Counted from the first letter of the stretch, positions 1-9,851 are shown. The stretch is DNA of 64,000 nt from Saccharibacter floricola DSM 15669 (GCF_000378165.1 NZ_KB899338.1:55961-119960), one strand, 5' to 3'. The notes: generated from the letters alone by a model not told the origin. Made by a program: numbers and translations.

Positions 1-258
1 ACTGACGCGCTCGCGCATCTCGCGCGCAGCCTTATTGGTAAAGGTGACGGCCAAAATCTGCTCAGGCCAAGCAAGATGATGGAGCAGAATATGAGCAAAG
101 CGTGTTGTCAGAACACGTGTCTTTCCAGTGCCAGCGCCTGCCAGAATCAGCAACGGGCCTTCCGTTGTGGTAACGGCAAGGTGCTGTTCTTCATTCAGGC
201 CTGCAAGATGGTCACGAGTAGGCGAAAGCGGACGTGGGGAGAAAAGATCATCAGACAC
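1..258 (-). CDS. UvrD/PcrA-type DNA helicase, N-terminal part (runs off the window)
   Basis: Reading the minus strand from about 258 gives the start of a superfamily 1 helicase: a Q-motif-like stretch ([10 protein letters not shown]), Walker A GAGTGKT, and motif Ia [14 protein letters not shown]. These helicases unwind DNA 3' to 5' in nucleotide excision repair, mismatch repair and replication restart. The rest of the gene lies before position 1. The proposed start is GTG at 256-258, right behind an AGAGAG stretch; there is no good ATG in frame. The gene is divergent from the RadC pair, with only about 28 bp between starts. UvrD and PcrA cannot be told apart from 86 residues. Confidence 0.8.
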   Translation of the reverse strand, partial: MSDDLFSPRPLSPTRDHLAGLNEEQHLAVTTTEGPLLILAGAGTGKTRVLTTRFAHILLHHLAWPEQILAVTFTNKAAREMRERVS

Positions 259-286
259 CTCTCTGATATACTGCGAGAGATGGCCT

Positions 287-976
287 ATGGCTAGGAAAGA
301 ACCTGAAGGTTTGAGAAGAAAATCACATAGCCACGGGCATCGCCAACGCATGCGACAGCGTATTATAGAGCATGGAACAGCCAATTTAGCGGATTATGAG
401 CTGCTGGAGATGCTTTTATTTTACGTTATCCCACGACGCGATACGAAGCCACTTGCAAAGGAACTTCTGCAAAAGTTTGGCTCTCTCACGGCACTGTCTC
501 AAGCATCGGATACGATGTTGCGTGATGCTGGATTAACACAACGTGTCGCTGCTGTGTTGAAAATACCATATTTAGTCGCGCGAGCATTGGCAGAAGAACA
601 CACGGAGCTAAGTCAGATTCAGCTTAAAAATATGACGATGCTCAAACGTTATTTTGGTTCGCGTCTACACGAGCCGATAGAGGAGGAAACGAGCCTTCTT
701 TATCTTGATGGGAGGAATAATTTATTGAAGGAGGAGCGCCTTACGCGTCATCAGAAGATTTCTGCTTCTCATCGTTTGATCGCCACTCAGCTTTTAGATG
801 TGCAAGCAACGGCTTTTATCGTTGTGCATATTGCCCCTAGCCATTCGGCAGCCGTGCTCGCGCAAGAAGCACGAGGATTGGCAATGGCGCTAAAGCCTCT
901 CTCAATAACGATGCATGATGTGATTTTGTTTGGAGCGGGTTGGGTGTCGAGCTTGAACAAAGAGAGATTACTGTGA
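287..976 (+). CDS. RadC-like protein lacking the JAB/MPN metal motif
   Basis: The 229-residue protein has the RadC layout: an N-terminal helix-hairpin-helix region ([20 protein letters not shown]) and a C-terminal JAB-like domain. Where RadC has the zinc-binding HNHPSG signature and downstream Asp, this protein reads [17 protein letters not shown], so the metal ligands are lost and it should be catalytically dead. The start at ATG 287 (MARKEPEG) has GAGAG upstream; the open frame extends further 5' but that part does not look like RadC. Its stop overlaps the start of an intact RadC as TGATG, so the two are translationally coupled. Either a regulatory paralogue or an eroding duplicate. Confidence 0.75.
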   Translation: MARKEPEGLRRKSHSHGHRQRMRQRIIEHGTANLADYELLEMLLFYVIPRRDTKPLAKELLQKFGSLTALSQASDTMLRDAGLTQRVAAVLKIPYLVARALAEEHTELSQIQLKNMTMLKRYFGSRLHEPIEEETSLLYLDGRNNLLKEERLTRHQKISASHRLIATQLLDVQATAFIVVHIAPSHSAAVLAQEARGLAMALKPLSITMHDVILFGAGWVSSLNKERLL

Positions 977-1644
977 TGGCTGAGGGTGATGAGGCACGAC
1001 AAGCGGTGAGAGAGGCGTTGCTGAACGAACAGTCAATTGAAAAAGAGGATTTATTTTCATTTTTAGTAGCGCTTTCAACAACGTCCAAAAAAGATCAGAA
1101 AACGCTACTAAATTACATACTTCAGACGAGTGATTCGTTAGGAGAACTTGTGTCGCTGCCAGCCCAGAAATGGCAGGATTATGCGCAGAAAAATAGCTCT
1201 TTTCTGGTTCTCTTGCAGCTGCTGCGTGAAATGGGATTGCGATGCAATCGAGCTGCTCTTCCGCATGGGGATCTTTTACAGGAAGAGCGGCGGTTGCTTG
1301 ATTATCTCATTACGCAAATGGCACGAGAGTCTGTAGAGCAGTTTCGAATTATTTTTCTCAATAAGAAAAATCAGCTTATTTGCGATGAAGTTCAGGGTGT
1401 GGGAACGGTTAATCACACACCAGTTTACCCAAGAGAGGTAGCGCGTCGCTGTTTAGAACTCAAAGCTTCATCCATCATCATGGCACATAATCACCCGAGT
1501 GGGCATACAAGCCCATCAGAGGGAGATGTGATCGTGACACAAAATGTGCAGACAGCTCTTAACGTTCTAAAGATACGCGTTATTGACCACTATATTATCA
1601 CGCGTACAGCCCAAGTCAGCTTTCGTGCGCTTGGGCTGTTATAG
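976..1644 (+). CDS. radC: RadC family JAB-domain protein
   Basis: This 222-residue protein carries the full JAB1/MPN+ metalloprotease-like signature AHNHPSGHTSPSEGD near its C-terminus, with the ordinary RadC spacing, after a poorly conserved N-terminal half. RadC proteins are widespread; their cellular role is unsettled and older links to DNA repair are disputed. It starts at 976 in a TGATG overlap with the degenerate RadC-like gene, with AGAGAG a few bases upstream. Tandem RadC genes with one dead copy are not usual. Confidence 0.85.
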   Translation: MAEGDEARQAVREALLNEQSIEKEDLFSFLVALSTTSKKDQKTLLNYILQTSDSLGELVSLPAQKWQDYAQKNSSFLVLLQLLREMGLRCNRAALPHGDLLQEERRLLDYLITQMARESVEQFRIIFLNKKNQLICDEVQGVGTVNHTPVYPREVARRCLELKASSIIMAHNHPSGHTSPSEGDVIVTQNVQTALNVLKIRVIDHYIITRTAQVSFRALGLL

Positions 1645-1652
1645 GGCGTCGT

Positions 1653-2789
1653 CTATTCTTGGGGGTGAACAGGTTGCAGTTGAGCAAGAGCATGCTCTCC
1701 TGGCAAGCCACCCCGTGGGAAGATGCGGTTAATATGACCCATTTTTCGGCCCGGCCTAGCTTCTGCTTTTCCGTAAAGATGCAGGGCTGCATTATCCTCT
1801 TCCATCATAGCAGGCACGAGAGCCATATCATCGGGGCCAATGAGATTATGCATGAAGCCATCAGAGTGACGGCGCGTTGATGGAAGAGGAAGGCCTGCAA
1901 CGGCACGAATATGCATCTCGAATTGGTCTATAATGCAGGCATTCTGCGTCCAATGCCCTGAATTGTGGGGCCGAGGAGCAATTTCATTGATGATGAGCTG
2001 ACCATCGGCATTTTGGAAGAGCTCTACTCCTAAAATCCCAACAAGCCCAATATCTTTCGCTAAACAGCTAGCAATACGCTGAGCTTCGTCAATAGTTTCT
2101 GGAGCGACAGGAGCCGGCACCATAGACATACGTAAAATACCGTCTCGGTGGCGGTTTTCGCTTGGATCGAAGCAGCGTATGTCACCATGATGGTTGCGAG
2201 CCACCATGACGCTGAGCTCACGCGCGAAATCAATCTTCTTTTCTGCGACTAAAGGATAGGGCAGGTTTTGGCGATCATTCCAGAGCTGCTGAAAGGCAGT
2301 TTCGTCAGAAACGCGAAATTGGCCTTTCCCATCATAGCCGAAGCGCGTTGTTTTGAGGATGAGGGGAAAGCCAAAATCCTTCAATGTAGCGAGATCATCT
2401 TCATTCTGCACAGAGCGCCATGACGCGACAGGGAGACCCATCGCGCTTAAAGTCGTTTTTTCGGCAATTCGATCTTGGCTAATTTCTAAAATACGCCCAG
2501 CTGGATGAACGGGGCGCAATGCTTCGAGCTGCCGTAGTCCTGCTGCACTGATATTTTCAAACTCGAATGTGATGACATCACATTCACGCGCAAAGGCTTC
2601 CAACACAGCAGGATCATCGTAAGAACCGACGGTCAGTTTTGCTGCAGTCTCGGCTGCTGGTGCGGGGGTAGAAGCGCTCAGGATATGCACATGATAGCCG
2701 AGACGCGATGCCGCAACAGCAGACATACGCCCTAATTGGCCACCACCGATAATCCCGATAGTAGAACCAGGAGGAAGAGCAGGTGTCAC
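1653..2789 (-). CDS. purK: 5-(carboxyamino)imidazole ribonucleotide synthase PurK
   Basis: PurK converts AIR, ATP and bicarbonate to N5-CAIR in purine synthesis. The 378-residue length is normal. Visible features are the N-terminal nucleotide-binding loop [11 protein letters not shown], the ATP-grasp core with FGYDGKGQ, and the C-terminal [14 protein letters not shown] motif, which is diagnostic of PurK. It starts with GTG at 2789 and overlaps the purE stop by 4 bases (GTGA), so the two steps are translationally coupled. Convergent with radC, with only 8 bp between stops. Confidence 0.96.
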   Translation of the reverse strand: MTPALPPGSTIGIIGGGQLGRMSAVAASRLGYHVHILSASTPAPAAETAAKLTVGSYDDPAVLEAFARECDVITFEFENISAAGLRQLEALRPVHPAGRILEISQDRIAEKTTLSAMGLPVASWRSVQNEDDLATLKDFGFPLILKTTRFGYDGKGQFRVSDETAFQQLWNDRQNLPYPLVAEKKIDFARELSVMVARNHHGDIRCFDPSENRHRDGILRMSMVPAPVAPETIDEAQRIASCLAKDIGLVGILGVELFQNADGQLIINEIAPRPHNSGHWTQNACIIDQFEMHIRAVAGLPLPSTRRHSDGFMHNLIGPDDMALVPAMMEEDNAALHLYGKAEARPGRKMGHINRIFPRGGLPGEHALAQLQPVHPQE

Positions 2790-3280
2790 GATACGGGTTT
2801 CTCAGCAACAGAATGAGTTTGTTGAGCACGGAAGCTATCAAGACGCTCAGCTATAGCGTTATCCGACAGCGCAAGCACGGAAGCCGCCATGAGAGCGGCA
2901 TTAATAGCGCCTGAACGTCCAATCGCGAGTGTCCCAACAGGGACCCCGGCAGGCATCTGAACAATGGACAGAAGGCTGTCTTGCCCCTTGAGAGTGCGAC
3001 TTTCAACGGGAACACCGAAAACAGGCAAAGCTGTCCAAGCTGCACACATGCCAGGAAGATGAGCAGCACCTCCTGCTCCTGCGATGATAGTGCGCAGGCC
3101 ACGCTCTTTGGCCGTCTTTGCATATTGGGCAAGACGGTCAGGAGTGCGGTGGGCGGAGACAATACGCGCTTCGTAGGGAACGCCAAGTTTTTCAAGCGTT
3201 TCGCAACCATGACGCATGGTTTCCCAATCGGATTGGCTGCCCATAATCACACCGACAACCGGGGCAGGAGAGTTACTCAT
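2786..3280 (-). CDS. purE: N5-CAIR mutase PurE
   Basis: PurE moves the carboxyl group of N5-CAIR to make CAIR, the step after PurK. The 164-residue protein shows the class I signature [12 protein letters not shown] at the N-terminus, SAHRTPDR around residue 43, and the [11 protein letters not shown] loop that binds the nucleotide. It is the first gene of a purEK operon with a 4-base overlap. Only about 20 bp separate it from the upstream trcR gene on the same strand, so all three may share a transcript. Confidence 0.97.
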   Translation of the reverse strand: MSNSPAPVVGVIMGSQSDWETMRHGCETLEKLGVPYEARIVSAHRTPDRLAQYAKTAKERGLRTIIAGAGGAAHLPGMCAAWTALPVFGVPVESRTLKGQDSLLSIVQMPAGVPVGTLAIGRSGAINAALMAASVLALSDNAIAERLDSFRAQQTHSVAEKPVS

Positions 3281-3302
3281 GATAGGCCGTATCCCTTGCT
3301 AC

Positions 3303-3893
3303 TTATTCGTGTTCATCTTCCTGATGGAGAACGGGGCCATCACCTTCTTGCGGAAGAGCCTGCCCATCACGGACGAGCCGTTCATTAGCTGCTTGAACAG
3401 CAGCATTGAGGTCTGTCTGTGTGCAAAGACCCAAAATGACGGGATCGCGCGGTTTAATGTTGGGGCTGTTCCAATGTTGGCGATTCCGGATTTTAGAAAT
3501 CGTATCTTTCGTCGTGCCGAGTAAACGTACGATTTGCGTATCAGAAAGCTGAGGGAACTGCCGTAAGACAAAAGCAATAGCATCAGGGCGGTCATGGCGT
3601 TTAGCGACAGGCGTATAACGTGCCCCTTTTGCGCGACGTGACACCGGATTTGCCGTTGCAATCAACTTTAGTCGTGCTGAAGAGCTTGCTTCGCAGCGTT
3701 TAATTTCGTTCTCAGTCAGCTGATTGTTTTTAATAGGATCATAACCATTGATCCCAGCGCCGACTTCCCCATCAGCAATTGCTTGGACTTCTAGTGGATG
3801 CATTCCACAAAATTCAGCAATTTGGGTAAAAGTCAGGGCAGTTTTATCAATCAGCCAGACAGCGGTGGCCTTGGGCATCAACGGCAGATTCAT
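3303..3893 (-). CDS. trcR: DUF1013 cell-cycle transcriptional regulator TrcR
   Basis: The 196-residue sequence matches the alphaproteobacterial DUF1013 family: it begins MPKATAVWLIDKTALTFTQIAEFCGMHPLEVQ and has a central RYTPVAKRHDRPDAIAF-type block followed by a helix-turn-helix (QLSDTQIVRLLGTTKDTISKIRN). TrcR-type proteins have been linked to cell-cycle transcription in Caulobacter and Sinorhizobium; this role is carried over from the family. The start at 3893 is the first Met and aligns with the conserved N-terminus. It supports assignment to Alphaproteobacteria. Confidence 0.88.
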   Translation of the reverse strand: MNLPLMPKATAVWLIDKTALTFTQIAEFCGMHPLEVQAIADGEVGAGINGYDPIKNNQLTENEIKRCEASSSARLKLIATANPVSRRAKGARYTPVAKRHDRPDAIAFVLRQFPQLSDTQIVRLLGTTKDTISKIRNRQHWNSPNIKPRDPVILGLCTQTDLNAAVQAANERLVRDGQALPQEGDGPVLHQEDEHE

Positions 3894-4153
3894 GTCAACT
3901 CATTCCTTCGCAGCGGTGCGGTCGGGCCGGCAGAGTGCAGGCACCAACAAGGCTACTCTGGAAGATTGACCTGCCCAACAGAAAACTGGGCACGGCACCT
4001 GCTAAACGCACGGCGGTGCTGCGTAAGATGCGTCAGAGAGAAGGGCGGGTCAAGATGCTAACCAATCTTCTCTCTGAGTATTGAGAATTTTCATGGAAGT
4101 TTTTTATGGTTAGCATGCTGGAAGCAGTATTCTGCTCCAATAGATTCAGCAGT

Positions 4154-4588
4154 TTAATGTGGTGGATGGGTCGCTATTGAGATAGAACGTGGTTCACTTT
4201 TACGAGGGAAAGCATGTTGAAGAAAGATTTTTAGAAGGCCATTGTCAAAATATGCTTCTGTAATGGCCAGAGAAGCCGCTAGAGCAAAGGAGCGTTCAAA
4301 GGCACGTGCAGCAATTCCGCGATGAATCCATTTCCTCTGGTGATCATGCGTATCATGGCGTGGAGAGTGACCACGAACAAATAATATTTGGTTTTCGATA
4401 GTAATCGTAATATCTTCTGGTCGAAAGCCAGCGACAACGATCGTTAGCGTATAGTCTGTATCCGTTGTTTTCTCGACATTATGAGATGGATAAGAACAGC
4501 GATGACTTTTACTATCATGGAGCGCATGGTGTACGAGGTGCTCAAAACCAATCGTACTGCGCAATAAATTGGCAGTATCATATCCCAT
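4154..4588 (-). CDS. Hsp20-family small heat shock protein
   Basis: A 144-residue alpha-crystallin-domain holdase chaperone. The core has the expected strands: LTIVVAGFRPEDITITIENQ and ILFVRGH, then HRGIAARAFERSFALA and AYFDNGLLKIFL, the last being the usual region before the C-terminal IXI/V-type tail (here ISIAT). The start at ATG 4588 (MGYDTANLL) is set by a strong AAAGGAGGA ribosome binding site. The gene stands alone. No sigma-32 promoter or ROSE-type leader could be assigned with confidence. Confidence 0.9.
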   Translation of the reverse strand: MGYDTANLLRSTIGFEHLVHHALHDSKSHRCSYPSHNVEKTTDTDYTLTIVVAGFRPEDITITIENQILFVRGHSPRHDTHDHQRKWIHRGIAARAFERSFALAASLAITEAYFDNGLLKIFLQHAFPRKSEPRSISIATHPPH

Positions 4589-4713
4589 ATGGATGTCCTC
4601 CTTTAAACGGCAGGACCTCATGCACATCCTCATATTAAGCAATATGCACGAAGGCATTTAAAAGCAGCGAACCCATCGTGTGGCATCGCACTACTCATAC
4701 CCTAGATATGGGA

Positions 4714-4747
4714 AACCCTCCCCATTCTTCAAGGAACGGGAAGGGTT
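4714..4747 (-). terminator. Hairpin after rpmE
   Basis: Imperfect 10-bp stem AACCCTCCCC / GGGAAGGGTT with a 14-base loop lies just downstream of rpmE on the minus strand. There is no clear U-run, so intrinsic termination is only a suggestion. Confidence 0.4.
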
Positions 4748-4781
4748 GCACGCATCGTAGAAAAATCTACGCGAAACAATA

Positions 4782-5009
4782 TTACTTTTTGATATTGCCG
4801 ATGCCGGAGAAGCGTTTGTTAAATTTAGCAACCTGGCCCCCAGTATCGAGGATACGCTGCACGCCTGTCCAAGCTGGATGCGTCTTAGGATCAACATCAA
4901 GGCGCAACGTTGCACCTGGCTCACCGTAGCATGACTTGGTTTTATATTCCGTGCCATCAGCCATGATGACGTTGATTTCATGATAATCAGGATGGATGCC
5001 GGATTTCAT
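4782..5009 (-). CDS. rpmE: 50S ribosomal protein L31
   Basis: A 75-residue protein of normal L31 length, beginning [19 protein letters not shown] and carrying the HPAWTGVQ block, with a FNKRFSG end. It is part of the central protuberance of the large ribosomal subunit. The CxxC zinc motif of C+ L31 forms is not seen: only one Cys (SCYGEP) is present, so this is the C- type that does not bind zinc. Monocistronic. Confidence 0.95.
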   Translation of the reverse strand: MKSGIHPDYHEINVIMADGTEYKTKSCYGEPGATLRLDVDPKTHPAWTGVQRILDTGGQVAKFNKRFSGIGNIKK

Positions 5010-5305
5010 AGTGTTTCCTCAACCTTACAAGGGGCGCCCCGATACCGACCGGGGCAGACCGCTGCCATATAACGAACTTTTTCCTAATATGGAAGAACGA
5101 ATAAGTCTTTGCTGTTAAGATTATCTCATGGCTTTTGCTCCTTAGAGAAAAGCTGTTAATGAAGTTTTACTCAATGATGAGATAGCATTAGCATGATCAC
5201 GGTATTACATCATTTTTAAAGACAAAGCCGACGCCTGACGGCAGAGTATCATTGCAGTCTTGGGCTTGATCACCAGTTTTAACCTGTATGACGGAAGGAT
5301 AAGCG

Positions 5306-5767
5306 ATGAAAGCACCTAGAACTCCCGGCTGGATTATTGATTTCCAAAAATTTATCTCGCGTGGCAATGTTGCAGGGCTTGCCGTTGCTGTGGTGATTGG
5401 TGCCGCTTTTAGCGGGATTGTGAATAGTGCGGTGAAGGATATTCTCACCCCTATCATTGGTGCGCTTACAGGAGGTGTCGATTTTTCGAACATTTTTGTT
5501 ACCCTGAAGGGGCCTGTTAAAGCAACATTAGCAGAGGCCCAGAAAGCGGGAGCTGTAACGGTTAACATCGGTCTGTTTTTAAATGCCGTATTCCAGTTCT
5601 TGGTTGTTTCTTTCTTTATTTTCTGGGTGTCGCGTATAGCTGCGAAACTGCATCGCAAAGAAGAAAAAATTGAAGAAGCCAAGCCAGAACCTGCACCAAC
5701 GCGCGAAGAGGTACTCTTGTCTGAAATTCGTGACTTATTGGCTGCTCGAGGTGTGTCCCATGAGTGA
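5306..5767 (+). CDS. mscL: Large-conductance mechanosensitive channel MscL
   Basis: MscL opens under membrane tension to release solutes on hypo-osmotic shock. The 153-residue protein has the N-terminal amphipathic start (FQKFISRGNVAGLAVAVVIG), the first membrane helix with the conserved small-residue packing (GAAFSGIVNSAVKDILTPIIG), a periplasmic loop, the second helix (FLNAVFQFLVVSFFIFWVSR) and a charged cytoplasmic C-terminus. It is preceded by a purine-rich ribosome binding site (GGATAAGCG). It overlaps the next gene by 8 bases. Confidence 0.95.
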   Translation: MKAPRTPGWIIDFQKFISRGNVAGLAVAVVIGAAFSGIVNSAVKDILTPIIGALTGGVDFSNIFVTLKGPVKATLAEAQKAGAVTVNIGLFLNAVFQFLVVSFFIFWVSRIAAKLHRKEEKIEEAKPEPAPTREEVLLSEIRDLLAARGVSHE

Positions 5768-6098
5768 CTGGCGTCATTCTTCTGTCCATACCCTGTGTAA
5801 GAAAGGGTGTGTTCTCACATTGACAACCATATTGGCTGGGTGCGCTTTTATGAGCGCACCTGTCCGTGCTGCTCCTGTTTCTCCGAATGCACCAGTGTAC
5901 GTTTACTTTATCCTTAATGGCATTGTACGTGGTTCTATGATGACGGGGAAACTACATCCTAAGGATGTGCATGCCCTCATGGCCGTTGATGAGCAAGCGC
6001 GGCATATCATTACCCAGGATGTGCAACATCAAACGATGAAAAATGATCATCAAGCGGATGTGATCCTTGAGCATTATCTTAGTTTGATCCCTCGCTAA
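5760..6098 (+). CDS. Hypothetical exported protein
   Basis: A 112-residue protein with a Sec signal peptide: a basic start, then a hydrophobic stretch VLTLTTILAGCAFMSAPVRA. LAGC could be a lipobox, while PVRA-AP fits signal peptidase I, so lipoprotein or periplasmic protein both remain possible. The mature part has no motif I recognise. The start at 5760 overlaps the mscL stop, so the two are coupled, and a strong terminator follows. Function unknown; the link to mscL suggests an envelope role. Confidence 0.65.
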   Translation: MSDWRHSSVHTLCKKGCVLTLTTILAGCAFMSAPVRAAPVSPNAPVYVYFILNGIVRGSMMTGKLHPKDVHALMAVDEQARHIITQDVQHQTMKNDHQADVILEHYLSLIPR

Positions 6099-6099
6099 T

Positions 6100-6128
6100 A
6101 AAAAACCCGCCTCAAAGGCGGGTTTTTT
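6100..6128 (+). terminator. Intrinsic terminator
   Basis: Perfect stem AAAAAACCCGCC / GGCGGGTTTTTT around a TCAAA loop, with A- and T-runs on both sides. It can terminate the mscL operon on the plus strand and, being symmetric, secDF on the minus strand. Confidence 0.92.
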
Positions 6129-6152
6129 ATGAAGTCTTAGCTAAGAAAAGCA

Positions 6153-7082
6153 CTAAGCTCCTTTACGAAGTCGTTTTTGCCCCATGAGAAGCAATAAGGG
6201 GGCAGCGATGAAGATCGAGGACGACGTCCCCACAACAATCCCGAAGAGCATGACAGTTGCAAAGCCCGTCAAGGTGCTTCCGCCAAAAAGGGCGAGAGGA
6301 AGCGCTGCGAGAAAAACCGTCATCGAGGTACCCAACGTACGATTTAGGGTCTCATTAATGGAGAGATCCAGCAGCTCTTTGAGGGGCATGGTGCGATATT
6401 TGCGGAGATTTTCACGCACGCGGTCATATACCACCACTTTATCATTGGTTGAATATCCAAGAATAGTGAGTAGCGCAGCCACCATCACAAGATCGAACTC
6501 AAAGCCCGTAACGACCAAGAAGCCAATTGTTTTAGTCAGATCTAGGATAAGCGTGATGACGGCGCTGAGGGCAAACTCGCGTTCAAAACGGAACCAGATA
6601 TAAATTAAAATCATCCCGAGACTGAACGCTAAAGCAAGCACACCATCACGGAAGAGTTCGGACGAAACAGATCCTCCGACAGCATCGGCACGCTGGATTT
6701 GTGTGCCGGGCAGGGCTTGCGCAATGGCTTGTTTGACATGGTCAACGAGCTGCTGCGTTTGGTGCTCTGCATCGTCTCCTTGGGGAAGATTGATGGCAAT
6801 ACGCACATCATGAGGAGAGCCGAAAGCTTGCACAGAGGCTGCCTTAATCCGCGCTTGCTCCAAAATATGGCGCATATGGGCGGGTTCTTCAGGGGCAGGA
6901 GAATGGGTTTCAACGATGATCCCACCGCGAAAATCCAGCCCTAGATTAAGACCGGGCGTGCAAAACAAGATCACAGAAGCGATCGACAAAAGCGCTGAAA
7001 CGAGCAAGCCGGCATAGCGACCACGCATAAAGCGGATCTGCCGGTCATCACGTACAAAGCGGAGTAAAGGACGGGAGAGCAT
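6153..7082 (-). CDS. secF: Protein translocase subunit SecF
   Basis: SecF with SecD uses the proton gradient to help pull secreted proteins through SecYEG. The 309-residue protein has the first membrane helix followed by GLNLGLDFRGGIIVET, a periplasmic domain, and five further helices with the VVVYDRVREN(L) motif typical of SecF. It follows secD by 5 bp and converges on the terminator at 6100-6128. Confidence 0.96.
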   Translation of the reverse strand: MLSRPLLRFVRDDRQIRFMRGRYAGLLVSALLSIASVILFCTPGLNLGLDFRGGIIVETHSPAPEEPAHMRHILEQARIKAASVQAFGSPHDVRIAINLPQGDDAEHQTQQLVDHVKQAIAQALPGTQIQRADAVGGSVSSELFRDGVLALAFSLGMILIYIWFRFEREFALSAVITLILDLTKTIGFLVVTGFEFDLVMVAALLTILGYSTNDKVVVYDRVRENLRKYRTMPLKELLDLSINETLNRTLGTSMTVFLAALPLALFGGSTLTGFATVMLFGIVVGTSSSIFIAAPLLLLMGQKRLRKGA

Positions 7083-7087
7083 AACGA

Positions 7088-8626
7088 TCAGACCGGAAGT
7101 TTTTTGGGACGAGTATGGGCGTACCAGCGCACGATGAGCATACGCGAGAGGACGAGCGTGGTGAACAATGTTGTGACAATACCAATCGTAATCGTCAAAG
7201 CGAAGTTCCGCACAGCGCCTGTCCCGAAGACAAAGAGCATCACATGAGCAAGAAATGCTGTGGCGTTACTATCAACAATGGTGCTTGTTGCGCGTTCAAA
7301 GCCAGTTTGCAGAGCCTGAAGAGGTTTGCGCCCACGTTTAATTTCTTCGCGGATACGCTCATTAATCAAGATATTAGCATCCACGGCCATACCAAGCGTT
7401 AGTAGGATACCGGCCATACCAGGGAGGGTAAGCGTTGCTCCAAATAAAGACAAGATCGCTAAGATCATGACTAAGTTTGCGAAGAGCGCAATATCAGCAT
7501 AAAGGCCAAAACGAGCGTAGAAAAGCAGCATAAAGGCGACAACGAAAATGAAACCCGCAGCTAAGCTCATAACGCCAGCATGAATGGAGGCCGCCCCAAG
7601 GCTTGGCCCGATGCTACGTTGCTCCACAACACTCAACGGGGCCGGTAGGGCGCCAGCGCGAAGGAGGAGGGCAAGGTCAGAGGCTGAGCGAGCTGAGAAG
7701 TTGCCTGAAATTTCGCCTTGCCCAGCGGTAATAGGAGAATTGATAACGGGTGCTGTTAAAATGCGGTTATCAAGGACAATAGCGAAGCGTTTGCCCACAT
7801 GCTCTGTGGTAATGCGTGCGAAGTCTTCAGCGCCTCGATTATCAAACTTCAATGAAACAGCCCAGCGGCTATCGCTCATCGTGGCAGCAGCATCGGAAAG
7901 GTCTGCCCCGTCAACATCTACCTGATCCTGTACGGCCAAAGAGCCGCCTCCATCTTGCATAGCCATAAGAGTAGTGCCAGGAGTTGCTGTCTCAGGGTTA
8001 GGCCCAATGAGATGAAACGTCATGCGAGCTGTAGTGCCAAGTAGATTTTTGATCCGCTCTGGGTCACTAATTCCCGGAAGTTCTAGAACGATGCGGTTGT
8101 CGCCTTCGCGGGCAATGCTCGGGTCGATTGCGCCTGTGCTATCAATACGGCGGCGGACAATTTCGATAGAACGATCAACGGCCTCTTTCGCACGAACACG
8201 CATGGCAGCACGCTGAAGAGTGACGACCAGTCGTCCATGACGCTCTGATACGGCAAGCTCATCAGGCACAGCAGGGGATATAGCTTCAAGAACTTTTCGT
8301 GCGGCAGAGCGCTCCGATTCAGCTCTGGGCAAGAAGCTAAGGGTCGCTGCTTTGTCATCGCGCTGTATATCAATAAAGCCGAGATGAGCAGCGAGAAGAC
8401 CCTGTCTTACTTGCCCTTCAAGAGATTGAAGGCGGTCATGTTGCAAAGACTGCGTATCAAGTTGCAACAAGAGGTATGAGCCTCCTCGGAGATCAAGCCC
8501 CAGATGAACTTGATGCCAGGGAAGGGGAACGGAAGGTTTGGTGATAAAGTTGGGCAGACAGAGCAGAGCACTGACCAAACAGATGCCCACAACACCTAAC
8601 ATTCTGAGGCGGCTGTAATACATCAT
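7088..8626 (-). CDS. secD: Protein translocase subunit SecD
   Basis: The 512-residue partner of SecF. It shows the HLGLDLRGGSYLLL motif after the first helix, a large periplasmic P1 domain with VRRRIDSTGAIDPSI and GDNRIVLELPGI, and the C-terminal membrane domain with GMAVDANILINERIREE, which contains conserved residues for proton coupling. yajC, often upstream, is not present here. The start at 8626 gives two consecutive Met codons; either could be used. Confidence 0.96.
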   Translation of the reverse strand: MMYYSRLRMLGVVGICLVSALLCLPNFITKPSVPLPWHQVHLGLDLRGGSYLLLQLDTQSLQHDRLQSLEGQVRQGLLAAHLGFIDIQRDDKAATLSFLPRAESERSAARKVLEAISPAVPDELAVSERHGRLVVTLQRAAMRVRAKEAVDRSIEIVRRRIDSTGAIDPSIAREGDNRIVLELPGISDPERIKNLLGTTARMTFHLIGPNPETATPGTTLMAMQDGGGSLAVQDQVDVDGADLSDAAATMSDSRWAVSLKFDNRGAEDFARITTEHVGKRFAIVLDNRILTAPVINSPITAGQGEISGNFSARSASDLALLLRAGALPAPLSVVEQRSIGPSLGAASIHAGVMSLAAGFIFVVAFMLLFYARFGLYADIALFANLVMILAILSLFGATLTLPGMAGILLTLGMAVDANILINERIREEIKRGRKPLQALQTGFERATSTIVDSNATAFLAHVMLFVFGTGAVRNFALTITIGIVTTLFTTLVLSRMLIVRWYAHTRPKKLPV

Positions 8627-8800
8627 AGGGGGCTGAGGAACCTCAAAAGAGCATGGAAGAAAGAGGTCAGACCGAAGCGATCTTAAAGGAGGGTTGAGAA
8701 CATGCCCTGTCCTGACAGGATATGCAACCGTTACGATATCATTATACCGTCTCTCTATCCTGACTTTGCGTAGCGATGTAGGAATGCTAGTTTGCCCTTT

Positions 8801-9781
8801 ATGAACGTTCAGTCAGTCTTTCGGGTTGGTATTGTAGGGGTGGGGCATTTTGGCCGCCTTCATGCGGTCAAGGTAGCGCAGCACCCCAAGGAAACGCTTA
8901 TTGGCGTGCATGACCCAGACATAAAACGGGCTCGCGCCGTGGCACGTGATGTGGGCTGTCGTGTTTTTGAGAGCTATGAGGCGCTCCTTGAACAAGTAGA
9001 TGCTGTTGTTATCGCGACACCAGCTGAAAGTCATTATGCCCTTGGCCTTGCCGCCTTAGAAACCGGGCGGCATGTTTTGGTTGAAAAACCGATTGCTGCT
9101 AGTGTGGAAGAGGGACATGCCCTTGCTGCGAAGGCGGCACAATGCAGCTGCGTCCTACAGGTCGGGCATTTATTGCGTTATTCTGCTGAGCATCGCGCGA
9201 TTACGGAGCGTATTACCCAACCTGTTTATATCGAGGCAACGCGTATCGCACCGTTTAAGATACGTGGAACAGATGTTTCTGTTGTCTTAGACTTGATGAT
9301 TCATGATCTTGATCTAGTGCTAGCTATTGTTGATAGTCCAATTGCGAGCATTGATGCTTTAGGCGTAGCTGTTTCGAGTCCGCATGATGATATTGCCAAT
9401 GCGCGTGTAAGGTTTGAGAATGGCTGTGTAGCAACAATTACAGCAAGCCGTGTTTCGTTAAAAACGGAACGCCGTATGCGCCTTTTTGGGAAAGAAGGTT
9501 ATTTATCGGCTGATTTTATGGCGCGTGAGCTAAGCTTTATTAACCGCTCTCATGGCTTACCATTGCTAGGAACGGGCGGGTTCTCGCGTGAAGCCATTAA
9601 GTGGAAAGATCACGATAATCTTACAGCAGAACATGATGCTTTCGTCGCTTCTTGCCTGCATGGTGCGCCTGTTCTGGTGGATGCCCAAGCAGGCCTGCGC
9701 GCCTTAGAAGCGGCTTTAAGGGTTGCCGAAGAGATTCGTTTATCACAAGCTCTTATGAAATCTTCTGGATTAATGGACTAA
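8801..9781 (+). CDS. Gfo/Idh/MocA family oxidoreductase
   Basis: A 326-residue NAD(P)-dependent sugar or inositol-type dehydrogenase. Visible are the Rossmann loop VGIVGVGHFGRLHAVK, the EKP motif (HVLVEKPIAAS, catalytic Lys) and a C-terminal beta-sheet domain with DLMIHDLDLVLAI. The substrate cannot be named. An in-frame TTG at 8792 is better placed behind AGGAA than the ATG at 8801, so the true start may be 9 bases earlier. No signal peptide, unlike the GFOR homologue at 26,355. Confidence 0.85.
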   Translation: MNVQSVFRVGIVGVGHFGRLHAVKVAQHPKETLIGVHDPDIKRARAVARDVGCRVFESYEALLEQVDAVVIATPAESHYALGLAALETGRHVLVEKPIAASVEEGHALAAKAAQCSCVLQVGHLLRYSAEHRAITERITQPVYIEATRIAPFKIRGTDVSVVLDLMIHDLDLVLAIVDSPIASIDALGVAVSSPHDDIANARVRFENGCVATITASRVSLKTERRMRLFGKEGYLSADFMARELSFINRSHGLPLLGTGGFSREAIKWKDHDNLTAEHDAFVASCLHGAPVLVDAQAGLRALEAALRVAEEIRLSQALMKSSGLMD

Positions 9782-9851
9782 TGGTTTATGAATCAGGGGA
9801 AGAGTGTGCTTGTGCATTATGCCCAGCCTACAGGATAAAAAGGATACAGTT

